Shown here: one piece after another, positions 1 to 9,284 of the stretch
Layout of the letters: every line of letters starts with the position of its first letter
How positions within the stretch are numbered: the first letter of the stretch is position 1
Assembly: GCF_004343255.1 (NCBI RefSeq)
Contig: NZ_SMDD01000006.1
Coordinates: 1-56,890 of the forward strand
Reading direction: 5' to 3'
DNA: 56,890 bases
Source: Laceyella sacchari
GTDB taxonomy: Bacteria; Bacillota; Bacilli; Thermoactinomycetales; Thermoactinomycetaceae
Notes under the pieces: model-generated
Told to the model about the DNA's origin: nothing
What the model saw: only the letters and a program-made list of their open reading frames with translations
Database searches by the model: none
Position numbers and translations under genes: made by a program

Positions 1-17
1 TAGGAAGCTCCAGACAT

Positions 18-94
18 GGCCCGTTGGTGAAGCGGTTTAACACACTAGCCTTTCACGCTAGCATGCAGGGGTTCGAATCCCCTACGGGTCACCA
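18..94 (+). tRNA. tRNA-Glu (TTC)
   Basis: Cloverleaf with a 7-bp acceptor stem (GGCCCGT with ACGGGTC, one G-T pair), anticodon TTC in the loop after CTAGC, a GTTCGAAT T-arm and an encoded CCA end. The same sequence recurs at 27330-27406. Confidence 0.95.
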
Positions 95-99
95 TATGT

Positions 100-175
100 G
101 GACGCTTAGCTCAGCTGGGAGAGCATCTGCCTTACAAGCAGAGGGTCGGCGGTTCGATCCCGTCAGCGTCCACCA
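100..175 (+). tRNA. tRNA-Val (TAC)
   Basis: Acceptor GGACGCT pairs with AGCGTCC, anticodon TAC, T-arm GGTTCGATCC, discriminator A and encoded CCA. Five bases separate it from tRNA-Glu, so the two are probably cut from one transcript. A second copy lies at 27411-27486. Confidence 0.95.
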
Positions 176-192
176 AGAATGTTTTTCTTTGC

Positions 193-269
193 GGAGCTGT
201 GGTGTAGAGGCCTAACATGCCTGCCTGTCACGCAGGAGATCGCGGGTTCGAATCCCGTCAGCTCCGCCA
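193..269 (+). tRNA. tRNA-Asp (GTC)
   Basis: Acceptor GGAGCTG pairs with CAGCTCC, anticodon GTC between CCTGC and GCAGG arms, discriminator G and encoded CCA. The same sequence recurs at 27495-27571. Confidence 0.95.
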
Positions 270-276
270 GTTATTT

Positions 277-349
277 GAGCCATTAGCTCAGTTGGTAGAG
301 CACCTGACTTTTAATCAGGGTGTCGAAGGTTCGAGTCCTTCATGGCTCA
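277..349 (+). tRNA. tRNA-Lys (TTT), CCA not encoded
   Basis: Acceptor GAGCCAT pairs with ATGGCTC, anticodon TTT. After discriminator A349 the sequence is CTT, so the CCA end must be added by tRNA nucleotidyltransferase. The copy at 27746-27821 does encode CCA. Confidence 0.93.
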
Positions 350-359
350 CTTGTTATAT

Positions 360-434
360 GCGGAAGTGGCTCAGGGGTAGAGCATCGCCTTGCCAAGGCG
401 AGGGTCGCGGGTTCGAATCCCGTCTTCCGCTCCA
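360..434 (+). tRNA. tRNA-Gly (GCC)
   Basis: Acceptor GCGGAAG pairs with CTTCCGC, anticodon GCC in a loop flanked by TCGCC/GGCGA, discriminator T and encoded CCA. It is the last tRNA of the cluster and is followed directly by a terminator. Confidence 0.94.
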
Positions 435-445
435 AACTTTATTAA

Positions 446-478
446 GAAAAACCTCCAGATAACTGGAGGTTTTTTTAT
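446..478 (+). terminator. Rho-independent terminator of first tRNA cluster
   Basis: Hairpin ACCTCCAG-ATAA-CTGGAGGT, preceded by A residues and followed by a run of seven T. It ends the five-tRNA transcript. Confidence 0.92.
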
Positions 479-1050
479 TTTTACGGCTTTTTTCCAAAGA
501 CACTTTTCTAATTGTAGAGGACAGCTTAATTTTCTTTGCAAGCTTCTATTTTTGCATACACGGTGGGGCATAATATGAGTGTGAATCAATGGTGAATGGC
601 GACAGCAAGATGGCAAATGAGGTGTTTGGATGGTAAACAGAATATGGCTTGGGTTTGCCCTATCTTCAGATCTCATTGTGTTGTGGCGTTAGTTGGCAAC
701 TTGTCTGTTCATTCGATTTACTTGGATATATCCTGTACCTTGGCTAAGATGTCAGTAGACTGAGGCATAATATTTTTTGGGTTATTTTTCATTGATATGG
801 ACCTTTTCATGGTTTGCCAGAGTGGTATCGCGTCTAGATGTTGTACAATTAGTTGGTAAATGGTGGTTTAATATGCTATAAAAAGCAACTTAGCATAGAC
901 ATTTAAAGTTTTATGTAAGATTGAAACATTTTTGAGAAACTAAGGACTGAGCCTTTTTACATAAGGTTGTAAATAGGGTGAAATTTCCTGATTGAATATA
1001 CTATAAAATGAATAATTATTACAATATTGTTTGTTATAACTAAAATATTT
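479..1050. other. Intergenic gap, no gene recognised
   Basis: About 570 AT-rich bases between the tRNA terminator and the rocF promoter. The short open frames here lack a convincing ribosome binding site or recognisable protein. I see no structured RNA or clear operator. Confidence 0.6.
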
Positions 1051-1080
1051 TTGTTAGTAAACTATTCTCTGTGATACAAT
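1051..1080 (+). promoter_or_regulatory. Predicted sigma-A promoter of rocF
   Basis: TTGTTA at 1051-1056 and TACAAT at 1075-1080 with an 18-bp spacer, about 38 bases before the chosen rocF start. Confidence 0.6.
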
Positions 1081-1117
1081 GGTATCACCTAGTCTGTATA
1101 GAAAAGGGGATATAGCA

Positions 1118-2020
1118 ATGGAAAAAAAGCCGATTTCAATTATTGGGATGCCAATGGACTTAGGACAGGGACGTCGTGGTGTGGACATGGGTCCGAGTGC
1201 CATCCGCTATGCTTCCGCGCAGTCCTTGTTGGAGGAATTGGGTTATGAAGTGGAAGATATCGGGGATATTTCTGTTCCCAGCCCTGAGTCAATTCAAATC
1301 GGAAACCCCAAATTAAAATATTTGACTGAAATTAAGGACGTATGTGAAAAGTTATCAGAGACGGTTTCTAGTGTTGTGGAAAGAAAGCGTTTTCCTTTGG
1401 TGTTTGGCGGTGACCACAGCATGGCGATCGGAACCATTGCAGGGGTGGCGAAACATTACAACAACATGGGTTTGATTTGGTTTGACGCCCATGGAGATTT
1501 GAATACCGGGAAAACGTCTCCTTCAGGAAATATCCATGGCATGTCCTTGGCAGTTAGCTTAGGGATTGGTGATCCCGATTTGGTGAACATCAGTGGATAT
1601 GCGCCCAAAGTGCGGCCGGAGAACACCGTGATCATCGGTGCGCGGGAGCTGGACCCTGGCGAGAAGGAATTGATCGCTCAGTTGGGAATCAAAGTGTTTA
1701 CGATGCATGAAATCGATCGGCTAGGCATGGCGCGGGTGATGGATGAAGCGATTGGTATCGTCTCTCATGATACGGATGGCGTTCATCTCAGCTTGGATTT
1801 GGATGGCTTGGATCCGAAAGATGCACCTGGTGTGGGCACCCCTGTACCTGGAGGCATCACATACCGTGAGAGCCATTTGGCGATGGAGATGCTGGCGGAA
1901 GCGGGGATTCTTACGTCAGCGGAGTTTGTTGAAGTAAACCCGATTCTGGATCGCGAAAACCAGACGGCGAAAGTAGCGGTGGCGCTGATGGGTTCGGTTT
2001 TCGGACAAAAAGTGCTATAA
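1118..2020 (+). CDS. rocF: Arginase
   Basis: Binuclear manganese arginase (300 residues) that cleaves L-arginine to ornithine and urea in the cytoplasm, the entry step of arginine catabolism. The ureohydrolase metal motifs are all visible: GGDHS with H100, DAHGD at 123-127, and SLDLDGLDP with D227 and D229; the EFVEVNP segment near 269-275 supplies the usual active-site glutamate. Length is normal for bacterial arginases. I chose ATG 1118 because AAAGGGG lies just upstream and the homologous start MEKKPISIIG begins there; an in-frame ATG at 1079 overlaps the promoter. It is a single-gene unit with its own promoter and terminator. Agmatinase or formimidoylglutamase are related alternatives, but the sequence reads as arginase. 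Confidence 0.95.
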   Translation: MEKKPISIIGMPMDLGQGRRGVDMGPSAIRYASAQSLLEELGYEVEDIGDISVPSPESIQIGNPKLKYLTEIKDVCEKLSETVSSVVERKRFPLVFGGDHSMAIGTIAGVAKHYNNMGLIWFDAHGDLNTGKTSPSGNIHGMSLAVSLGIGDPDLVNISGYAPKVRPENTVIIGARELDPGEKELIAQLGIKVFTMHEIDRLGMARVMDEAIGIVSHDTDGVHLSLDLDGLDPKDAPGVGTPVPGGITYRESHLAMEMLAEAGILTSAEFVEVNPILDRENQTAKVAVALMGSVFGQKVL

Positions 2021-2042
2021 GTGGTTATTTGATACAGTCAAA

Positions 2043-2073
2043 ACGCAACCTCATGGCAGGTTGTGTTTTTTTG
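2043..2073 (+). terminator. Terminator of rocF
   Basis: Stem ACGCAACCT with AGGTTGTGT around a CATGGC loop, followed by seven T. Confidence 0.85.
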
Positions 2074-2493
2074 TGGCTTTTGCGCAATGGATTTTTATGC
2101 GCTTAAAAAGTTCTTTTATTCTTATTATTCGTGTAATATCATGTTATTTTGGAATCATGTATGTAGGCCTAATTCATGTTGTCTCTAGGGGGTTTGTGAT
2201 AAATAGGCCAGCGGCTCAAAACCTTTTTCTCATTCGCTTCACGCATGGCGAGGCGCTCCTCGGGGAAATGGTTTTCCGTGACCCCACCAACTTGCTTTGC
2301 CAGACACATCCTAGACAGAGTGAATGCTAAGGCGTTTACATGAGAGCTTGGTGGAAGAAACCATTGATTATGGAAATGGGCACCATTTTTATAGACATTC
2401 CTTTTTTCGGTCTTTTCCCCCATAATGAAAGAGGGTAAAAACAGCACTCGATGTAGCATAATACACAAGAGATGGACGTGATGGAGGGTTGGA
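2074..2493. other. Intergenic gap before cdaA
   Basis: About 420 bases with no gene I can support. A possible promoter is TTGATT near 2362 with TATAGA about 18 bases on, but other pairs are equally plausible. I see no known riboswitch consensus here, although the gap is long for a core operon leader. Confidence 0.5.
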
Positions 2494-3312
2494 ATGCAGA
2501 TAGAGGGTGTAACGAGTTATCTCAATGATATTGTAGATATATTAATTGTCAGTTATATCATTTACCACCTATTGATGTTGCTTAGGGGAACCAGAGCAGT
2601 TCAACTATTAAAAGGAATCAGTGTCCTATTATTAATCTGGTTGATGAGCAACCTGTTCCATTTGGCCACGTTGCAATGGCTGATTGAGAACCTGTTTTCT
2701 GTTGGGGTGATCGCAGTGATGATCATCTTTCAGCCGGAGTTGCGCCGTGCTTTGGAACAGTTGGGCCGGGGTGGCATTTTTGGCCGCACCAGCCAGATTG
2801 AAGATCAGATGGCAGCGATGGTGGTGGGTGAAGTCTCCCGTGCTGTTTCTTTTTTATCCAAGCGGAAAATTGGCGGGCTCATTGCCATTGAACGGCAGAC
2901 CGGCTTAAGTGATTATATAGAAACCGGCACGGTAATCGAGGCAAAATTGAGTTCGGAACTGCTAAAAAATATCTTTTTTCCCAACACGCCCTTGCATGAT
3001 GGAGCGGTGGTGATTCGTCATGATCGGCTTATGGCTGCGGGATGTTATTTGCCATTATCTGAAAATCCTTTCATCAGCAAAGAGCTTGGTACCCGCCACC
3101 GCGCAGGGATCGGTTTGAGCGAAATTTCTGATGCGGTGATGGTGATTGTCTCTGAGGAAACGGGGCAAATTTCATTGGCGCTAATGGGGCAATTGGAAAG
3201 GGACATCAGTGAAGAACAGCTAGTATCCCGTTTATATGAAGAACTGAAACCGCCTGAGAAAAGTCCGGTCTTTTGGTTGCGCAGGGAGAAGGAGGCAAAG
3301 CGGCATGAATAA
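2494..3312 (+). CDS. cdaA: Diadenylate cyclase CdaA
   Basis: Membrane-bound diadenylate cyclase (272 residues) that condenses two ATP into cyclic di-AMP, a messenger that controls potassium, osmolyte and cell-wall homeostasis. The first ~80 residues carry three hydrophobic segments, followed by the DAC domain. Its signature motifs are visible: DGA at 169-171 in TPLHDGAVVIRHDRL, and RHR at 201-203 in GTRHRAGIGLSE. GGAGGG stands just before the ATG. It is the first gene of the conserved cdaA-cdaR-glmM operon and overlaps cdaR by 8 bases, which suggests translational coupling. The closest alternative, DisA, has a different architecture with a DNA-binding domain. Confidence 0.97.
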   Translation: MQIEGVTSYLNDIVDILIVSYIIYHLLMLLRGTRAVQLLKGISVLLLIWLMSNLFHLATLQWLIENLFSVGVIAVMIIFQPELRRALEQLGRGGIFGRTSQIEDQMAAMVVGEVSRAVSFLSKRKIGGLIAIERQTGLSDYIETGTVIEAKLSSELLKNIFFPNTPLHDGAVVIRHDRLMAAGCYLPLSENPFISKELGTRHRAGIGLSEISDAVMVIVSEETGQISLALMGQLERDISEEQLVSRLYEELKPPEKSPVFWLRREKEAKRHE

Positions 3313-4504
3313 CTGGGTACAAAATGATATGCTGTTGCGCGTGGTTTCAGTAGCCTTGGCTATCATGCTGTGGGGGTCTGTTACCGATGCGACCTTCACC
3401 GCCCCTACAGATGGAGACCGCACGCAGATTCGGGATATTTCAGTTGCCGTGAAATATGACAAAAACCGTTATGAATTGGTAGAGCAGCCGCAAAAAGTAA
3501 TGCTGACTTTGTATGGCAAAGATGCTCAGCTGGAGCGCTTCCCTAGTACATACCAAGTGTTTGTTGATGCGAGAAATGTGGGAGCAGGAACACATTCGTT
3601 GCCGGTGCAGGTGGAGGGGTTACCCAAGGGGATGACCAAACAGGTGGAGCCGAAAGAAATAAAAGTTCATCTGGAAGAAAAAGTACAAAAAGAGATGATA
3701 GTGCGGGCGGAGTTTGTTGGTGATGTGCCAGATGGGTTCAAAGTGAGCCAACCGATTATCAACCCTTCCAAAGTATTGGTTCGTGGATCGGAGTCTACTC
3801 TCGAACGAGTCACATCGGTAAAAGTCATGATTCATTTGAACAAACAGGAGCAATCATTTGACAAACAGTTACAGGTTCAGGCTTACGGTGAATCAGGCGT
3901 GTTACGACAGGTGGATGTGAATCCCGAAACGGTTCATGTACAAGTGCCGATCAATATCCCCAATAAAGAAGTACCGCTGCAAGTGGGAGTGGAAAAGGGA
4001 CCGCCGCCGGGTTATGCGGTGGAGGAAATTACCACCAACGTGAACAAAGTGACAGTATATGGTCCGGAAGATTACCTGGAAGACTTGCAGGTTTATAGCG
4101 GGCCTAAGCTGGATTTGAGCAATGTGAAACGGGATCAGACGATTCTTGCACCCATTCCTGTTCAGGAGGGTGCCATAAAAGTGGAACCCAAACAGGTAGA
4201 AATCTATGTTAAAATGGTTCGTGCTGAGACTAAAACATTTAAAGAGATTCCCATAGAGCTGACCGGTCTCAGAGAAGGGGCCACAGCGGAAATCATCTCA
4301 CCGGCGGGTGGTAAACTGAACGTCACCCTTTCCGGATCGCCTGCACAACTGGCAAAATTGAATCATACAGACATAAAAACGCTGGTCGATGTATCCAATT
4401 TACCTGTAGGGACTCATGAAGTGCCGATCCAATTCATATTGCCTTCATATGTCGAGGTGGTTGGGCAACCAGAACCAAAAGCAAAAATCAAAATTGCTGA
4501 ATAA
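3305..4504 (+). CDS. cdaR: CdaA regulator CdaR (YbbR-domain protein)
   Basis: Regulator of CdaA with one N-terminal membrane anchor (about residues 10-28, rich in L, V, A and I) followed by an extracellular part of about 370 residues made of repeated YbbR domains; the recurrent pattern is a VxVxxxxP strand followed by a KVxVxG turn. In related Firmicutes CdaR binds CdaA through the membrane and modulates its cyclase activity. At 399 residues it holds about four repeats. The start overlaps the end of cdaA, and glmM begins 31 bases after the stop, so the three genes are one transcript. Confidence 0.93.
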   Translation: MNNWVQNDMLLRVVSVALAIMLWGSVTDATFTAPTDGDRTQIRDISVAVKYDKNRYELVEQPQKVMLTLYGKDAQLERFPSTYQVFVDARNVGAGTHSLPVQVEGLPKGMTKQVEPKEIKVHLEEKVQKEMIVRAEFVGDVPDGFKVSQPIINPSKVLVRGSESTLERVTSVKVMIHLNKQEQSFDKQLQVQAYGESGVLRQVDVNPETVHVQVPINIPNKEVPLQVGVEKGPPPGYAVEEITTNVNKVTVYGPEDYLEDLQVYSGPKLDLSNVKRDQTILAPIPVQEGAIKVEPKQVEIYVKMVRAETKTFKEIPIELTGLREGATAEIISPAGGKLNVTLSGSPAQLAKLNHTDIKTLVDVSNLPVGTHEVPIQFILPSYVEVVGQPEPKAKIKIAE

Positions 4505-4535
4505 GGGTTTGGTTTGTTAACGAGGAGGAGAAAAC

Positions 4536-5879
4536 ATGGGTAAATATTTTGGAACCGATGGGGTTAGGGGAGTAGCCAATCAACAGTTGACTCCGGAATT
4601 GGCTTTCCGCCTGGGACGTTGTGGTGCCTATGTGTTGACAAAAGGAAAACAGCGTCCCAAGATCGTCATCGGTCGTGACACTCGCCTATCGGGCGAAATG
4701 CTGGAAGCATCCCTGATGGCTGGCATGCTGTCGATGGGTTGCGACGTCGTCCGTTTGGGAGTGGTGAGCACCCCGGGCGTGGCGTTTCTCACGCGTCATC
4801 TGGAGGCGGATGCTGGTGTGATGATTTCCGCTTCCCATAATCCGTTTGAAGATAACGGCATCAAATTTTTTGGTGCGGATGGTTATAAATTGCTGGATGA
4901 AGTCGAAGCCGAAATCGAGCAATTGTTGGACGCAAAAGAGGATGAGTTACCGCGTCCAGCAGGCGACCAAATCGGGCGTATTACGGATGACCGCGATGCG
5001 GTGAAGGCGTATTTGGAGCACTTGAAGTCGACCATCGACACGGATTTGTGTGGTATGCACATTGTGGTGGACTGTGCGAATGGCGCGGCTTATGAATTGG
5101 CGCCCCATCTTTTGCGTGATTTGGGAGCTGATGTGACGGCGATGAGTGTCCATCCGGACGGGACCAACATCAATGTGGACTGCGGTTCGACCCATCCAGA
5201 ACGGTTGCGCCAAGAGGTATTGAACAAACAAGCGCATCTTGGCTTGGCGTTTGACGGTGATGCTGACCGCCTCATTGCTGTGGATGAAAAAGGCAACCTG
5301 ATCGATGGGGACATGATTATGTCCATCTGCGCCGGGTATATGAAAGAAAAAGGCGAGTTAAACGGAAATACCGTTGTCACCACCGTCATGAGCAATATCG
5401 GCTTTTTTAAAGCCATGGATGAATTAGGTATTAAAACCGAGCGCACAAAAGTGGGAGACCGTTATGTGATGGAGAAGATGCGAGAGGGCGGATACAACCT
5501 GGGTGGGGAACAATCCGGCCACATCATTTTCCTGGATCACAACACCACGGGTGACGGGATGTTGACAGCAGTCCAATTGTTGCGCGTGGTGAAGGATAAA
5601 GCCCAAACCCTCAGTGATTTGGCTCGTGTTATGAAGCAATATCCGCAAGTGTTGGTCAATGTGCGCGTGCATTCCAAAGAGGGTTGGGAGCAAAACGAAG
5701 CGATTCAACACAGCATTCGCGAAGTGGAAAAGCAACTGGGCAACGATGGCCGCGTATTGGTGCGTGCATCAGGAACGGAACCGCTGATCCGTGTGATGGC
5801 GGAAGGCCCAGATGAACAAATTGTGAAAAATCATGTAGAGAAAATAGCTGATGTCGTTAGGAATCAGCTGGGTTCGTAA
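4536..5879 (+). CDS. glmM: Phosphoglucosamine mutase
   Basis: Converts glucosamine-6-phosphate to glucosamine-1-phosphate for UDP-GlcNAc and peptidoglycan synthesis. The active-site phosphoserine is S100 in [17 protein letters not shown], the magnesium loop DGDADR has D240, D242 and D244, and the phosphate-binding [12 protein letters not shown] loop is near the C-terminus. Length 447 is standard. GAGGAGG lies 7 bases before ATG. In other Bacillales GlmM binds CdaA and inhibits it, so the operon links cell-wall precursor flow to c-di-AMP. A hairpin after the stop separates it from glmS. Confidence 0.98.
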   Translation: MGKYFGTDGVRGVANQQLTPELAFRLGRCGAYVLTKGKQRPKIVIGRDTRLSGEMLEASLMAGMLSMGCDVVRLGVVSTPGVAFLTRHLEADAGVMISASHNPFEDNGIKFFGADGYKLLDEVEAEIEQLLDAKEDELPRPAGDQIGRITDDRDAVKAYLEHLKSTIDTDLCGMHIVVDCANGAAYELAPHLLRDLGADVTAMSVHPDGTNINVDCGSTHPERLRQEVLNKQAHLGLAFDGDADRLIAVDEKGNLIDGDMIMSICAGYMKEKGELNGNTVVTTVMSNIGFFKAMDELGIKTERTKVGDRYVMEKMREGGYNLGGEQSGHIIFLDHNTTGDGMLTAVQLLRVVKDKAQTLSDLARVMKQYPQVLVNVRVHSKEGWEQNEAIQHSIREVEKQLGNDGRVLVRASGTEPLIRVMAEGPDEQIVKNHVEKIADVVRNQLGS

Positions 5880-5895
5880 GATAAATGTATGATTA

Positions 5896-5935
5896 GGCGG
5901 CATTTTGACGGAAATGCCGCCCTTTACATTTTGCT
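5896..5935 (+). terminator. Hairpin after glmM, weak terminator
   Basis: GGCGGCATTT pairs with AAATGCCGCC over a short loop, followed by a broken T-rich stretch (CTTTACATTTTGC). It could partly terminate the cdaA operon or cap its 3' end. Confidence 0.6.
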
Positions 5936-6020
5936 TCTTTTGGAATAACATGAATACATCCCTTTGTTTTTATGTTTAATGCATGAACATAGAAACAAGG
6001 GCCTTTGATTTTATGTTGTC

Positions 6021-6172
6021 AAGCGCCAGGACTGTGGCATGGACGTAGCGCCGCAGTTGACGAGGTGGAGGCATATCGAATTTTCGGCGGATACCTCCCG
6101 GCTTCGCATCAGAGCCGCGGAACCGAGGGACAAACCAATGGGGTGACTCATTGTACAAAACTCTCGGTATGA
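6021..6172 (+). ncRNA. glmS self-cleaving ribozyme-riboswitch
   Basis: The leader holds the diagnostic glmS ribozyme blocks in order: AGCGCCAGGACT at the cleavage end, TTGACGAGGTGGAGG, TATCGAATTTTCGGCGGAT and CCTCCCGG, then the GGTGACTCATTGTACAAA pseudoknot and P4 region. By family analogy cleavage falls between A6022 and G6023. The RNA uses glucosamine-6-phosphate as cofactor, so product excess triggers self-cleavage and decay of the glmS message. The aptamer ends about 80 bases before the glmS start. Confidence 0.95.
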
Positions 6173-6253
6173 TGCGTGAATGGACTTAGGGAACAATAAA
6201 TAGAGAATCATTGCAACACCATCAAACCATTCTTTTAGGGGGTACAATTTAAT

Positions 6254-8080
6254 ATGTGCGGAATCGTGGGTTACATTGGTGAAAAGCAGGCTCAGTCCAT
6301 TTTGCTGGAAGGACTCAGCAAGCTTGAGTACCGTGGGTATGACTCTGCAGGGTTGGCCGTATACAATGGCGAGACGATCAAGGTCAATAAAGCCAAAGGC
6401 CGCCTCGCCAATCTGGAAGAGCGGTTGGCTGTTGAATCCCTGCCAGGCGTGCTGGGGATCGGACACACACGTTGGGCAACCCATGGAAAGCCATCTGATG
6501 AGAACTCGCATCCTCATGTGGACATGGCGGGACGGTTTGCCATTGTTCATAACGGGATTATCGAGAATTACATCGAGCTGAAAGAAGAGCTGATGGCAAA
6601 AGGGCATGTTTTCACCTCTGAAACGGACACCGAGGTCGTGGCAAAGCTTTTGGCCGAGCTGTGGGACGGTGACCTTGTCTCCACTGTGCAAAAAGCAGTT
6701 GCCCGTTTGGAAGGGGCCTACGCACTTGGCGTAATCAGCGAGTATGAGCCAGATAAGCTGGTTGCGGTTCGCTATGCAAGCCCGCTGGTTGTGGGAGTAG
6801 GCGACGGAGAGAATTTCATCGCTTCGGACATTCCGGCGATTTTAAAGCACACCCGTGATGTGTACATCTTGGAAGATGGCGAAATGGCCATCTTGAAACC
6901 GGATAGCGTGACATTGATGCGCGTCGATGGCACGCCGGTTGAGCGGGAAACGATGAAAGTGAACTGGGATATCGCCACGGCGGAAAAAGGCGGCTATGAC
7001 CACTTCATGATGAAAGAGATCCATGAGCAACCCAAAGCGATTCGCGATACGTTGAGTGGACGGGTAAAAGACGGAGTGGTGGATCTGTCGCAAGAGATCG
7101 GCTTGACGAAGGAGCAGATCAAAGACATTGAGAAAATCCACTTTGTCGCTTGTGGTACGGCTTACCATGCGGGATTGGTCGGCAAGACGGTATTGGAAGA
7201 ATTGGCCCGCATTCCGGTTGAATGTGATGTAGCGTCTGAGTACCGCTACCGTAACCCGATTATCACGGATAAAACCTTGGTGGTAGTGGTGAGCCAGTCT
7301 GGTGAGACGGCGGATACGCTGGCAGCGTTGCGTGAGGCCAAAAAACAAGGTGCACGCGTCATTGCGATCACCAATGTGGTTGGTTCCAGCGTCGCTCGTG
7401 AAGCGGATGATGTGATCATCACTTGGGCAGGACCAGAGATTGCGGTTGCTTCCACCAAAGCTTACACATCGCAATTGATTGCCATCTACCTGTTGGGCCT
7501 CTATTTGGCTCAAGTGCGGGGGCCGAAAACGGCGGAGCAATTGAGTGAGATTGTCAACCACTTGATGGCTCTTTCCACACATGCAGAAGATGTGCTTAAG
7601 CAAGAAAAGCAGATTGCCCAGTTTGCTCGCAGCATGGCGAAAAATGAGCATCTTTTCTTCTTGGGCCGGGGCTTGGATTATGCCGTAGCACTGGAAGGTT
7701 CGCTCAAGCTGAAGGAGATTTCTTACATTCATTCTGAAGCGTATGCCGCAGGTGAGTTGAAGCACGGTACCTTGGCGTTGATTGAGGAAGGCATTCCGGT
7801 GGTGGCACTCGCAACGCAACATGCCGTGTATGATAAAATGGTAAGCAACATTCAAGAGGTGAAAGCACGCGGAGCCCATGTACTGGGACTCGCGACAGAA
7901 GGGGACAGCGAGTTGCGGAAAACGGTGGATGAAGTGATCCACATCCCCAATACGATTGACCTCTTGACACCGGTGCTGACAGTGATCCCATTGCAATTGT
8001 TCGCCTACTATGCTTGCGTGGAGCGTGGCTACGATGTGGATAAACCACGCAACCTGGCGAAAAGTGTGACGGTCGAATAA
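6254..8080 (+). CDS. glmS: Glutamine-fructose-6-phosphate aminotransferase
   Basis: Makes glucosamine-6-phosphate from fructose-6-phosphate and glutamine, the first committed step to UDP-GlcNAc. The N-terminal class II amidotransferase domain begins MCGIVGYIG, where C2 becomes the N-terminal nucleophile after Met removal; GHTRWATHG and HNGIIENY are further glutaminase motifs. Two SIS sugar-binding domains follow (about 285-420 and 455-590), with VVSQSGETADT and LGRGLDYAVALEG-type loops, ending in the invariant PRNLAKSVTVE. Length 608 is typical. It is monocistronic, preceded by the ribozyme and ended by a strong terminator. Confidence 0.98.
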   Translation: MCGIVGYIGEKQAQSILLEGLSKLEYRGYDSAGLAVYNGETIKVNKAKGRLANLEERLAVESLPGVLGIGHTRWATHGKPSDENSHPHVDMAGRFAIVHNGIIENYIELKEELMAKGHVFTSETDTEVVAKLLAELWDGDLVSTVQKAVARLEGAYALGVISEYEPDKLVAVRYASPLVVGVGDGENFIASDIPAILKHTRDVYILEDGEMAILKPDSVTLMRVDGTPVERETMKVNWDIATAEKGGYDHFMMKEIHEQPKAIRDTLSGRVKDGVVDLSQEIGLTKEQIKDIEKIHFVACGTAYHAGLVGKTVLEELARIPVECDVASEYRYRNPIITDKTLVVVVSQSGETADTLAALREAKKQGARVIAITNVVGSSVAREADDVIITWAGPEIAVASTKAYTSQLIAIYLLGLYLAQVRGPKTAEQLSEIVNHLMALSTHAEDVLKQEKQIAQFARSMAKNEHLFFLGRGLDYAVALEGSLKLKEISYIHSEAYAAGELKHGTLALIEEGIPVVALATQHAVYDKMVSNIQEVKARGAHVLGLATEGDSELRKTVDEVIHIPNTIDLLTPVLTVIPLQLFAYYACVERGYDVDKPRNLAKSVTVE

Positions 8081-8097
8081 TAAAAAATGATGAATCA

Positions 8098-8138
8098 AAA
8101 AATCCCTTCAGATATGATTATCTGAAGGGATTTTTTTA
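8098..8138 (+). terminator. Terminator of glmS
   Basis: Perfect 13-bp stem ATCCCTTCAGATA / TATCTGAAGGGAT with a TGAT loop, flanked by A and T runs. May work on both strands. Confidence 0.95.
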
Positions 8139-8389
8139 TGGAGATCGCACATGCTGTGTTATGTTGGCATGTTATGATATCTCTTATTTTGTCACTGATC
8201 TTGACTCATTTAAAGAGAATGATTTTTGGCTGGATGCATTTGGCCATCGCCTGTTTATGAAAAAGCCGGAAGACTTGGCTATCCTTATCCAAGTTTTGAT
8301 GAAGTCATTACCACGAATACAGAGGAAATCTTACATTTTTTAAACTGATTGCGTTGAAAAAGGGGTTCACCTTGAGCGAGTGGGTCGGC

Positions 8390-8995
8390 TTATTCGTTGA
8401 AAATGAAGTGGCTTACACCCCGGATGAGGAAGCTGGCGCCATAGACGGCTAGGAGCAGGCTCGCTCCTCGCATAAAGATTTGCAGAAAGGTGGGTTTGAC
8501 AAAATGCCGACAATGGCTGACCACAAAGGAGAGCAAGGAGTTCCACAGACAGGAGCCAAGCAGGAGCCAAGCAAAAGCGGAACAGATGAAGTCAATGGAT
8601 TGTTGACTGATGCTACTGTAGATGCCAAGCCAAGACAACAGATCACTGGGGTTGATCAAGCCAAGACAAAATCCTTTCATCATTGCTGAAACCGGATCTG
8701 GAAAGGAAACGGAAAGCAACGAGACGGTCAAGTTGGAACGCAGGCCCAATTGAATGAGGAAAAGCCCACCGATGATGGAGAAGATGGCGCGTACCCATTC
8801 ATGTACAAGCCAATCTGACACCCCATACAACAGAATGAGCATGAAAAACAGATTGGAAAAAACGTCACCCAATCCCACCAGCCATGACAAATAAAATCCC
8901 CGATTCATGCCAAGTTTGATCATCTCCAGATTGGCTGGTCCAACGGGGGTGGACAAGGCCAAACCCAGTAGCAAGAAATGAAACCAACTTTCCAT
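8390..8995 (-). CDS. LysE/RhtB-family amino-acid exporter
   Basis: Predicted inner-membrane exporter (about 201 residues, six hydrophobic segments) of the LysE translocator family. The N-terminal ALSTPVGPANLEMIKLGMNRGF is close to the family signature around the first helix, where PVGP and the following G-rich loop are typical. Start at 8995 is preferred because GGGAG lies 8 bases upstream; an upstream in-frame ATG at 9010 has no spacing for it. Substrate cannot be read from sequence. It is divergent from a lysine-riboswitch-controlled permease, so a role in basic amino-acid efflux is an inference from context. No clear terminator follows on this strand. Confidence 0.82.
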   Translation of the reverse strand: MESWFHFLLLGLALSTPVGPANLEMIKLGMNRGFYLSWLVGLGDVFSNLFFMLILLYGVSDWLVHEWVRAIFSIIGGLFLIQLGLRSNLTVSLLSVSFPDPVSAMMKGFCLGLINPSDLLSWLGIYSSISQQSIDFICSAFAWLLLGSCLWNSLLSFVVSHCRHFVKPTFLQIFMRGASLLLAVYGASFLIRGVSHFIFNE

Positions 8996-9201
8996 CAGCG
9001 TTTCTCCCATCCCGCTTCGCTTGATTAAACTACTACATGGTATGCTTATACGTGCCGGGACTTGCCTTTAATAGTATCCTCAGAAAACTAAATGCAAGCT
9101 TGGTAAGCTTTTATGCTGTTTTTTCACTTGCAGAACAAATAAGCGATACGTTTGGTTGAGTTAATTAAATGGTTTTAGTATGTTTTACCTGTATATTTAC
9201 A

Positions 9202-9230
9202 TTGAAAAATGACTAAGGTTAGCTTATACT
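9202..9230 (+). promoter_or_regulatory. Sigma-A promoter of the lysine riboswitch-lysP unit
   Basis: TTGAAA at 9202-9207 and TATACT at 9225-9230 with an ideal 17-bp spacer, about 50 bases before the aptamer. Confidence 0.82.
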
Positions 9231-9284
9231 CGTTACATATGAACCAGAAATCGAATAGGTAAACCCTCATCGGATCTCTTCGGT

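Noticed and set aside
842-1050. AT-rich stretch before rocF resembling an origin or UP-element
   Set aside because: No DnaA boxes, iterons or regular phasing seen; simple AT richness is enough.
2061-2330. An 89-codon hydrophobic frame between rocF and cdaA
   Set aside because: Begins inside the rocF terminator and its composition changes abruptly; looks like AT-rich chance.
8161-8343. A 60-codon frame with start after glmS
   Set aside because: No ribosome binding site I trust, no family resemblance, and it follows a strong terminator. Possibly a relic; not called.
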